Below are positions 47,494 through 55,439 of a stretch of DNA of 64,000 nt, piece by piece. The notes under the pieces are model-generated. The model saw only the letters and a program-made list of their open reading frames with translations, did not search any database and was not told the origin of the DNA. This stretch comes from Psettodes erumei (lineage: Eukaryota; Chordata; Actinopteri; Pleuronectiformes; Psettodidae), in NCBI GenBank assembly GCA_016785225.1, contig JAFBJZ010000940.1, positions 62,001 to 126,000 on the forward strand, in the 5' to 3' direction. A program made the position numbers and the translations under genes. Numbering within the stretch: the first letter of the stretch is position 1; every line of letters starts with the position of its first letter.

Positions 47494-47750
47494 TGTGATG
47501 GTCAGTACCGAAACCAGGCGCAAGACAGTGTGTGGCGGCAATGATCTTTATTGTACAAAAGTCCAACAGTGACCAAATCCAAAGTCGCAGATCCAAGAAG
47601 CTGTGTCAAAATCCGTAAGTGGGGTCAGGAAACCAGGGGAGCAAAAATCAGAAGCGTAGTCAAACAGGCCAGGTCAAAACCAGAGAAAAGGCGAACAGAT
47701 CCAAAAGGGCTAGGGCTAGAAATGGTGGTCAGGCAAAATGTGTCTCCGGA
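47494..47750 (-). mobile_element. LTR relic related to the solo LTR at 58,583
   Basis: The plus strand starts TGTGATGGTCAGTACCGAAA and continues GGCGGCAATGATCTTTATTG, AGTCAAACAGGCCAGGTCAA, AACCAGAGAA. The solo LTR at 58,583 starts TGTGCGTATCAGTACAAGAA and has GGCAGCAGTAATCTTTATT, AGTCCAACAGGCAACCTCAA, AACCAGACAA at matching places. The shared AATAAAGAT (minus strand) is the likely poly(A) signal. The outer end near 47,750 is unclear, and I found no target duplication, so the copy may be truncated. It sits between the LINE 5' end and the next retroelement relic. Confidence 0.6.
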
Positions 47751-47759
47751 AACAGATCA

Positions 47760-48990
47760 GACTGGCATACAGGATTCTCAGCTCAGCATGAAAATGGTCA
47801 CCTTCCGACACCAGAGAAGTGAAAGGCAGGGGCTCCTGACAACTTTGAAGGACTCCAGAGACCAGACCATCAGCAATGCTGCACCAGCCCTGCACCACTG
47901 GACAGAAATGGACACCATCTGATGCCATGCAGCATGCTATGTCAGCCCTGAAGCACAATGACATCGTGGGTCATGTCCAGCTGGGAAGAGGAGGCTTTGG
48001 CCTTGCGGCAAGTAAACCAACTTGGTGTAAGGCCTGAACTTCTGAGAGGAGAAAAATGGTGCTAGAGGAGGTTCACAGTCAGGAAGAGGCTGAAAGAAGT
48101 GCAAGGGCTGTCTCTCTTGCCAAGCAGAGACAATGGATGAGGTGGGAAGGCCTGGAGAGGAGAAAGATCAGTTGGAGGCAGCTGTGGGAAATGGAGCCAA
48201 GCAGCATTAGCTTCATTATAAGAGCAACCTATGATGTGCTCCCATCTCTGAAAAACCACCACTCCACCAGTGGTATGGCGAGGACCCAACCTGTGCCTTC
48301 TGCCTGACTCCAGTGCCTCTCAAATACATCTTGACTGGTTGTAAGACTAGCCTCACACAAGGCCACTACACTTTGAGACACATCCAGGTCCCCAAGAGTC
48401 TGGCAGCAGCTGTTAAGAAGAAGAGGAATTGGTTGCTCTCAGGGGCAACTCCTTGCCCCTGAGAGCAACCAATTCCATCACAGCGCCTACATCAGAGAGG
48501 GACAGAGAAAGCCCAACCATCCCCCTACCAAACCAGATGCTGGACAGCTATCCATCGCCCAGGACTGGAAGATGCTATCTGATATCAGCCAGCAACTAAT
48601 CTTTCCACCTGAGATTGCAGCCACCACCCTTAGACCAGATCTGTCAACATCATAGAGCTCACAGTCTCATGGGAGAACTCAACCAAAGAGGCCTATGAGC
48701 GCAACAAACTGCGCTATACAGAACTGGCAGCAGACTCACTGAGGATGGAAGGCGAAAGTCTATCTGGTTGAACTGGGATGCAGAGGTTTTGTGGCTTCTT
48801 CCACCATCAAGCTGCTGAAAGACCTTGGTATCCATGGACAAGCTCTGCGACAAACAATTAGATCAGTCTCTGAAGTGGCTGAAAGAAGCAGCCAGTGGAT
48901 ATGGGTCAAGCGGAAGGACCCATGCTGGCCTCAAAGAACAGCAGGACCCGCTCACTAATCCCACCCCACCTCCCACTTGAGAACCCTGGT
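47760..48990 (+). pseudogene. C-terminal relic of a non-LTR retroelement with restriction-like endonuclease domain
   Basis: Plus-strand blocks in order: SLKHNDIVGHVQLGR-like (47,945-47,995); EEVHSQEEAERSARAVSLAK; ISWRQLWEMEPSSISFIIRA, then TYDVLPS (48,170-48,250). After a frameshift come QWYGEDPTCAFC and ILTGCKTSLTQG, a zinc-knuckle-like region (48,265-48,370). Then TLRPDL and IIELTVSWENSTKEAYERNK (48,630-48,710), matching the RPD...ELTVPWE pattern of a PD-(D/E)XK-type domain. Then RCRGF-like and a final WLWIKR-type patch near 48,890-48,915. This combination is found downstream of reverse transcriptases in a family common in fish and corals. The reverse transcriptase itself is absent. Several stops and an inverted duplication (48,425-48,476) break it. 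Confidence 0.62.
48425..48476. repeat. Perfect inverted repeat, 24-bp arms
   Basis: Arms 48425-48448 and 48453-48476 are exact reverse complements around the loop CTCC. Each arm contains GAATTGGTTGCTCTCAGGGG or its complement. It interrupts the retroelement relic between the zinc-knuckle-like block and the endonuclease-like block. Confidence 0.97.
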
Positions 48991-49070
48991 CAGATCCCTC
49001 CAAGAGGCATGAACAAGGTATGTAGTCAGCTCTCAGCTTGACTCAGAGGAGAGGATGCCCCTACCTTGCC

Positions 49071-49094
49071 TAAGGCAAGGCAAGGCAAGGCAAG
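49071..49094. repeat. (AAGGC)n tandem tail of LINE
   Basis: Four to five AAGGC units. On the element's strand this is CTTGC/GCCTT, the usual 3' tail of this LINE type. Confidence 0.92.
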
Positions 49095-49352
49095 TTTCAT
49101 CAGTTCTGTGTTTGCCCTCCTTTGTTTGTCCCAGATATGAAAATAAAATAAGTCTCAGTGCTTACACTCCCACTCAGCTCGAGTCTCCAAGACTCGACAA
49201 GTGCTATTTTACCTGTTCTTCCCATTTATCAGTCCCCGTTTAACTCAGAGAAACACCAAACAGAAAAGGCATCAATCATTAAACAAGCAGATATGAAAGT
49301 TAAAGTGGTTAAAAATGTCTCTATGGGAAAGCTGCAGTAAACAATAATGCTT

Positions 49353-50030
49353 TCAGCCCTGATTTAAACAAGTTGTTTGTGCACACCTCGGGTGTTCAGG
49401 GAGCTTGTTCCACAGTTGGGGTCCATAGAAGCTAAATGCAGCTTTACCCTGCTTAGTTCTGACCCAGGGGAGCTCTGACATGTATTTAGGCCCAAGACCA
49501 TTCAGTGACTTACAGACCAGTAACAAGATTTTAAACTTGATCCCTCGACACACAGGGAGCCAGTGCAGTGATTCAAGGACAGGTGTGATATGGTCCATTT
49601 TCTTGCTGTTGGTCAGGACTCCGGCAGCAGCCTTCTGGATGAGCTGCAGACCCCATTACAATAATGTAACCTACTAAGAGTAAATGCACGAACAAGTTTT
49701 TCCATGTCTTGTTTAGACAGAAATGCTTTCATTCGTGCGATGTTTTTGAGATGAAAATAGGCTGATTTAGGGATGGCCTTTATGTGGCTGTTAAAATTCA
49801 GGTCTGAATCCATAACTACACCAAGTTTTTTGGCTTGGTCTGTGGTGTCATTAGTGTCATTGAGTCAAGTTGGCCACTGACCTCAAACCTCACATTTTTG
49901 GGACCAAAAACAATGACTTCTGTCTTTTCTGCATTGAGCTGGAGAAAATTTTGGCACATCCACTGATTGACTTGTTGGATACACTCACTCAGTGACTGAA
50001 TGGACCGAATCTTTTAAGTAAGATTCGAGT
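49353..50030 (-). pseudogene. LINE reverse transcriptase C-terminal third
   Basis: Blocks in order on the minus strand: CIQQVNQWMCQNFLQLNAEK, TEVIVFGPKNV (49,880-49,985), MDSDLNFNSHIKAIPKSAYF, HLKNIARMKAFLSKQDMEKL, FTLSRLHYCNGV (49,640-49,813). Then MDHITPVLESLHWLPV, FKILLLVCKSLNGLGPKY and AAFSFYGPQLWNKLPE (49,400-49,598). HWLPV-x-x-R-I--K and PQLWN-LP are hallmarks of CR1/L2-type ORF2 C-termini. A short piece is missing between SRLHYCNGV and MDHITPV. The catalytic FADD region is not present. Frameshifts and stops prevent expression. Confidence 0.88.
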
Positions 50031-50034
50031 CAAT

Positions 50035-50665
50035 TTAGCCCCGTACCTGAAATTCGACCCACTCATCAGTCACCACAACATCGGAAATTTTTAGACCCTT
50101 GGAAATAATTAGATCCAATGTATGACCCTTGTTATGTGTTGGATTTGTTACATGCTGTGAAAGTCCAAAGATATCCAGAATATTTAAGAATTCTTTTGCA
50201 CATCCATCTTCCACTTTATCAACATGAATGTTAAGATCATCCACTAGAACCACACAGTCAAACTCAATGCAGATAATAGACAGCAGTTTGGAAAACTCAT
50301 CAAAAAATTGTGTATTATATTTTGGGGGCCTGTAAATGGTTAGAAACATTGCACGACAGGAGTCTCTCAACTGAACAGCAACATATTCAAAGGAGTTGGA
50401 GTCTCCATACAATTTTTATTTTTACATTTTCTTGCTTTGGAAAGTTTCATTAAACAAAATGGCGATGCCATCTTATCCACTCTGGCTTCACTGATGAAAC
50501 TGAAGTTAGGAGGCGTTGATTCGATACAAACTGCTGCACAATTATTTTGGCCTAACCAAATTTCAGTTAGGAACATAAAATCTATGTGTTGCTGTACAAT
50601 GTAATCATTAATTAAAAATGAATTGCCTGCTAATGACCTGATATTAATACTGCTAGATTTGATGT
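50035..50665 (-). pseudogene. LINE endonuclease domain, C-terminally truncated
   Basis: Starts with NIRSLAGNSFLINDYIVQ, FMFLTEIWLGQ (Glu of the metal site, normally TETW), STPPNFSFISEARV. Then in a second frame VQLRDSCRAMFLTIYRPPK, VVLVDDLNIHVD (normally GDFN: Gly and Phe replaced) and HVTNPTHNKGHTLDLIIS. The final SDH motif is missing because the deletion junction follows VVTDEWVEFQV. Frame change near 50,400. Confidence 0.85.
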
Positions 50666-51099
50666 GTTAGAAGCAGTATCTATACAACTGTGGACTGCAT
50701 TACCCTGTGTCTTGGCAATTTAAACATTCTTTTTCTATTACCAATCATGACATGAACTAAAGAAGCTTCCAGCACACTGGGTCCTGACTTTCACTGAGAA
50801 TAGTCTGGAGTAACATCTTTAGAGCCTGGACCCAGAACACATCAGCAGTCAGAGATAGAAAAATCTAAGTGTGCTGAGCTGTTATTAGCTTGGGAAGGAT
50901 GAGTCTGATGCCTGTTTGGGAGGGGTGAGGGTTGTGCACATCTTAACTTTACCAAAGACCGAGGGTGTTGCAGAGGCATGAGGGGAGAGAAAATTGCAGT
51001 AGGGTGGGGGGTAAGTTGTGTCCCAACAATGACCAGCTTGTTCATTTGGTCAGTAAACTCTAAGAGGGGGGACGAGGGCAACAACATGTTCACAGTGGA

Positions 51100-51900
51100 T
51101 GGTGAACTGTGTGGGGTTTGGGGAGGGGGGGGGTGTAGAAAGTGGATCCTCACAGGCACTTTTTGGTGTTGAGGGACAGAATCCCCTTCCTGTTCACCCT
51201 GACGTCTCTCATGATTGTGTTTTGGCTCATCTTGCCTCTTGTCATATCCTTTGGAAAACAGAGAATCTTCGTGTTTTCACTGCACATGGATCTCACATCT
51301 TTAACAGTGGCATCCCCCACAATCAGAGTTTGGGGCCCAGTTGTTATCTTTGCCTGTGGCCTGTTCTGATTTACGTTCCGACCTTACCCTTCTCAGTGGT
51401 TATGAGGAGTTTCCCACGTCATCAGATGGAGATGCAGAATCGTGCAGTAGTGGAGCAAATCTGTTTTTACAGTGTGTTGTATAGGATGTTTGCTGTTGGC
51501 CTTTCCTTTAGCAGCTGTCCACAACTGTGTCCTGCTCTGCACTGGGGTAGAGGAGGAGGAGGATGGTAATGCTGGCCAGCTGGTAGCATCAGAGATCTCT
51601 TGTTGGACAGTTCTGCCGGTTATTTGTCCACCCATGTCCCACGGAACAGAGAACCAAGAGTGTTCCAGGGAGGAGCTCCATGTGAAGATTTACTGCAAAG
51701 ATCACAGCCCTCCTCTTTCTTTGCAGTCTTATCAGTGCTAATTAGCTGTGTGTTAGCACTTTTGCATGAAAGGAAGTGGTTTCATTTCCACACAGTCTAT
51801 TAATCCCTACATTTGCTTCTAACCTATGGATTTTGGTTTCCAACAAAGTGATCTTCTGTACAAGTTTGTGTAAATCATCAGAGCAAAAGGGTGGCATCCT
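51100..51900 (-). pseudogene. LINE ORF1 remnant (coiled coil plus SGNH-esterase-like start)
   Basis: Near 51,830-51,895 the minus strand reads PPFCSDDLHKLVQKITLLET, then KIHRLEAN, a short heptad-like segment typical of the ORF1 start in CR1/L2-type fish LINEs with esterase domains. Near 51,290-51,340 it reads PQTLIVGDATVKDVRSMC. The family has a GDS-type nucleophile motif here, and this copy has GDA, so the catalytic Ser is lost. A CFPKDM... block follows. The middle is Ser/Pro-rich and full of frame breaks. The remaining esterase blocks are not recognisable. ORF1 proteins of this kind bind element RNA and membranes or lipids; the role here is inferred from the family. Confidence 0.62.
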
Positions 51901-51930
51901 GTTGCTACTTAGCCTTGGCTATATACTTAC

Positions 51931-52939
51931 TTTAGTGTAGACTTGAGCTGATAGTGGGCTGCAGTCATGTGGCCTATTGCAGGTCTATTGGTACAGACAG
52001 GAAAAGGCTAGCTGAGGCTAAGAAGGTGTACTGTTTGGCCCAAGAGGGAAAAGGAAACAATAGCTGGGTGTCAGGTTCCTCTATCATGTCACTGTAACCC
52101 CAAGGTCACACACGCGACTTTGTTGGTCCTGACTTCCTGTATATGCAAGTGATGGCTGACATCCATAATTCACAGAAACTTAACATTAAATTTGTAACAC
52201 AATAATGTTTGTTTGTGGCTTTCATCTAACAAAGCAGCTTTATAATTGATTCCATTTGAGGAATAATTTTATTGTATGTTGTACATGATTACTGTAGGGA
52301 GGTCAGTTAGATCAAACTTTGATTTACTCGACTGAAACTCATAACTATATGACTCTATAACTTTAAAAATGTACATCTCAAACAATTCTTTATATCCGCA
52401 GGAAGCAAAAAATGAGACTGGTCAATGAAAATGATATGTACCCAAATGTATGCTGTTACAATAACTGTCTACCTTTTAGTATAATGAGCCTCCTTTTTTG
52501 AAAACCCCTTAATTTCCCATGAGATACACAGTAACGAGATAAAAATTGGTTTTGCATTTACGTCACATCTGCAGCCTCTTGAGGAATGATGCCAGACAGA
52601 GAGCGTAGAAACTCAGTAGTGGGCGTCACACTTGTTTGCTGCTCATACAGTGACCCACATCTAAAAAAAGCAATGCAATACAGTCCATTTTCAGAAGTTA
52701 CTAGAACAATTTCCAATGCCATCAGCAATGACATATTAAAGCTCATTTACATAGAGGGTGTATAAACTGATAACTTTAAAAGACAAGGTTTGCTATTAAT
52801 GTAATACAGTCTGTTTAGCGGTGTTTTAGCGGTGAACATGATATTTAAATTTCTTCTGCAATTTTCTTTTTATAGTCAGAGGTATTGCATATAATCAAGG
52901 CATTGCCAATATTTACAGGTATTTACCTGAAAATAAAAA
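51931..52939. other. Non-coding stretch, nothing recognised
   Basis: A short duplication TTTAGCGGTG/TTTTAGCGGTG lies at about 52,814-52,834. No gene, RNA or mobile element recognised. Confidence 0.5.
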
Positions 52940-53578
52940 CAGAGCCACTATGACAGAATAGAAACAGTTACCCCCCCACCCCCCACCCCCCGATGTGGAT
53001 CATTAACCACCTCGTCAGAGTGGTTTCGGTCATCTGACTCCGTGTTGTGTGGATCTGAAAAGGGTAGGTGCGAAATTAGTCTTCTTGGTATTGTTCCTAA
53101 AAGTGCCTTGTAAGTGGGTGACAGGTTGTGTCTTAGCCCACCTCCTCTCTTGAGGGATGGTTTCTCCAGGTTGACAAAAATGGCTTCTTTTACCCCTCTC
53201 TCCAACCATCTGTCTTCCCGGGCTAGAATATATACATTGTTGTCTTCAAAAGGAGTGTCCTTTGGCCTTGAGGTGTAAATGAACTGCTGAGTCCTGTCCT
53301 GAGGAGGCAGTTAATGACCCACAGTAACATTCTCATGACTGTTAAACTTGCCCAGGTGATCCTAACAGCCCATTCAAGGGGAGTGACCTGTGGCATTGTT
53401 GTTGTTTTTCTTTCCACACCCACATTATATAAATTCTAGTACTCCCTACTATCAGTTTCAGAACTGAAGAAGCCTCTTGAAAGAGAGGCGAAACATTTTC
53501 TTAAAAAATGTCAAGTCCAGTTGCCTTACGGAACTCTTTCAACCTTGATAATGACCTGGATGACTGAGAATCTACATA
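52940..53578 (-). mobile_element. Penelope-like element 3' end
   Basis: Minus strand: a short block KDTPFEDNNVYILAREDRW (near 53,215-53,270), then ERGVKEAIFVNLEKPSLKRG and GGLRHNLSPTYKALL (53,090-53,205). This matches the end of the GIY-YIG endonuclease domain of fish Penelope-like proteins (pattern: EDNNVxILxRE-RWxERGVKEAI...GGLRHxLSxTYNAVL). The GIY-YIG core and reverse transcriptase are absent. The neighbouring 53,430-53,578 carries the repeat with a hammerhead-like motif and ends in GACCTGGATGACTGAGAATC on the plus strand. The order of the parts suggests rearrangement. A C-rich run (52,971-52,991) lies just beyond the coding end. Confidence 0.66.
53464..53512 (+). ncRNA. Hammerhead-like motif in Penelope-like terminal repeat
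   Basis: CTGAAGA (53464-53470), a perfect six-pair stem GCCTCT/AGAGGC with loop TGAAAG (53472-53489), GAAA (53490-53493), then a perfect seven-pair stem ACATTTT/AAAATGT (53493-53499 with 53505-53511) followed by C (GTC). This matches hammerhead core order CUGANGA-II-GAAA-III-UH. As in the motif at 33,419 there is an extra A before stem II, and no matching helix I is obvious. Activity is therefore doubtful. Confidence 0.42.
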
Positions 53579-54060
53579 GATATTAGCCTTTTCATTAGCA
53601 TAGCAATAGCCTGCAGCGCCGTCTTGGTTTCTTCAATACTACCTTCAGCTTCTTCAAGTCTGCTGTTGGTGCTGTGTATCTCCTGTTTAATCTCTGCAAG
53701 TTGTTGGTTATTGTCTGGTCTGAAGTCTTTTATCTCACTCAGAATGGAGTGCAGAGACGTGCCCTCTGCTTCAGTATCCCTGTGTGGTGTTGGGGAGCTA
53801 CTCTGGCTAGGTTGAGTTTGCGGACGCCATTCGTCCACATTTCTTGTGGTTGCTGTGTTCTGGGTTCTCCTGTTTGTTTTTTTACTGGCCCTACCATCTG
53901 TCATATTTGCTTTGGTTCATTGTTTAGGGTATATTCAAATCTTCTGTGTCTGTCAGGGAGCACCAAAATCAGGCTGCCATCTTGTACGTGACCCCAGAAG
54001 TGAGTTCCCGCTCGCAGGTTTTCTGTCATTGGTTTTATATACACAGCAACTATAAATGCT
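53572..54060 (-). pseudogene. 5' part of an L1-type LINE with start of ORF1
   Basis: The minus-strand frame from 53,904 begins MTDGRASKKTNRRTQN, a basic, Ser/Thr-rich N-terminus. It runs into heptads: LHSILSEIKDFRPDNNQQLA, EIKQEIHSTNSRLEEAEGSI, EETKTALQAIAMLMKRL. This long amphipathic helix is the coiled coil of fish L1-type ORF1 proteins, which trimerise and bind element RNA. The frame stops near 53,572, where the Penelope-like repeat begins, so the RNA-binding domain and ORF2 are gone. About 150 bp upstream of the ATG (53,905-54,060) is presumed 5' UTR. Confidence 0.72.
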
Positions 54061-54091
54061 ACATTAATTATGCCTTAATTATACTACTATA

Positions 54092-55335
54092 TGTAGCAGG
54101 ACGCTCTCCTGCGCTCCCCCTCCCCTTTCTGTGGGTTGCACCTGCCGCAGGTGTGGGTCCTCCGCGGTGATTACCAGGCGGAGCGACCCACCCTATATTA
54201 GCGGTTAGCAAATGCGGCGCTCAGTTTGCTTGTGTCCTCCCTGTTTGGTCTGGTGCTGGTGGCGGTGCATGGTTTGCCGGGCGTGGCTGTGCCGGAGCTC
54301 CTTCGCCTCTCATTGACTCTGTAAGTTATTGCCGTCGTGGTGGTGTCTGCGGTTCATGTGGGCTCGGGCATGATGCCGCTCTCTGTGTTTAGTGCGTGGT
54401 CCGCCCGCCGACCATGGGGAGCTGGGGACCGGTTGTGCTGTTTGGCTGTTGTTTGGGGCCGCTCTCGCTGGGTAGGTCCGCTCACGTAATTAGCCACCAC
54501 CGGCTCGCTGGCCACCAATTCACCTTCTTCTCTCCTCCTAGCTCGCTGCTCTCCCCCTCCGCTGTGGGGGCTTTTCTTCTATTTAGTTTGTCCGTTGCCC
54601 TTGTTTTGATTGATTTATTTAGTTGTTGCTTTTCTTTGAGCTTTGTTTTGTAGTGATAATTATTGCTTTCTTTGATTTTTGCCTGTTTAATTAATGTTTA
54701 TTTTCTATACTTAAGTTTGTTTCTATTTCGTATTTCTAACCTTTTGCTTGTTTGACTAGTTTGATTATTTTTGACTAATTCAATTTCTTTTCGTTTTTTT
54801 ATTATTCTTTTGCATGTTTGCTTTGAGTGATAGTTAAATTAGTTTCCCTTTTGTGTGTGTTGAGTTTTGCTTTAAATGGTTTGCATTTGTTTAATATGGT
54901 GTTGATTTATTTTGTCTGATTTCTTGATTTTGATTTAATTTTTTTTCATTAGCTTCTTGCTTGAGTTGTTTTTTGTTTTTTTCTATTGTGTCATTTAATT
55001 AGTTTACTTTATTTGCCTGCCTTAGTTGTTGTGCTGTGATTGTGTTCAATATTATTTTCATTCTCTTTTTCTATATTTTTTTTCAGTTGGTTAATGTGGA
55101 CGTGCGTCCTGCCCCCCCCCCCCAAAAAAAAGACATTGTGTGTGTGAACTGTGACTGACTACTTTTATTGTTAATAAAATTGTCAATTGCTTATAAATCC
55201 ATCTATGTGAGAGTGCAAGAACCTGAACTATTTTCCTGGGGGCGAAATTCCCCCAGGTGGCGTTGTCGCGGAAATCCTTCACGTATCCATTGTTTAATTG
55301 GTACATCCTCGTCATACTGCTCCCCCCACATTTTG
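54092..55335 (+). mobile_element. Candidate long terminal repeat (Ty3/gypsy-like)
   Basis: Starts TGTAGCAGGACGCTCTCCTG and contains a TATA-like CCTATATTA (about 54,191-54,199). A GC-rich part (54,100-54,560) is followed by a T-rich, A-poor part (54,560-55,090), and AATAAA lies near 55,171. It could end at CCCCCCACA (about 55,330). TTTTGGCGTTGTCTGCAGGA follows directly, which looks like a tRNA primer-binding site of a fish gypsy element. No gag or pol reading follows, no second LTR is present and no target duplication was found. The polarity and both ends are inferences. Confidence 0.42.
55112..55131. repeat. Poly-C then poly-A run
   Basis: About 12 C followed by 8 A residues. Confidence 0.95.
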
Positions 55336-55413
55336 GCGTTGTCTGCAGGATATCCTTAACGTATCCATTGTTTAATTGGTACATCCTCGTCATACTGCTC
55401 CCGCCACATTTAC
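55259..55413 (+). repeat. Tandem duplication, unit about 76-78 bp
   Basis: Two copies of GGCGTTGTC...TATCCATTGTTTAATTGGTA...CCTCGTCATACTGCTCC...CCACATTT start at 55,259 and 55,335. They differ by a 2-bp indel (CGCGGAAATCC against CTGCAGGATATCC) and a few substitutions. Upstream, CCTGGGGG/CCCCCAGG (55,236-55,258) forms a hairpin around CGAAATT. Confidence 0.93.
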
Positions 55414-55439
55414 ATTGATTGAAGCATATCTTTAACATA

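Larger units (their letters stand above)
49070..51930 (-). mobile_element. CR1/L2-type LINE with esterase-like ORF1, internally deleted
   Basis: Minus-strand order: ORF1 remnant (about 51,100-51,900), endonuclease (50,035-50,660), reverse-transcriptase 3' third (49,353-50,030), 3' UTR, and a tandem CTTGC tail (plus-strand AAGGC units at 49,071-49,094). The central reverse transcriptase, including the catalytic Asp pair, is deleted: the endonuclease reading breaks off near 50,035 and the thumb-side sequence starts within a few bases. The copy keeps both ends but not the middle. The 5' limit is approximate. Confidence 0.8.

Noticed and set aside
54396..54653. 85-codon frame with a Leu/Phe-rich end as a membrane protein
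   Set aside because: It lies in the GC-rich to T-rich transition of the candidate LTR. The hydrophobic look comes from T-rich codons.
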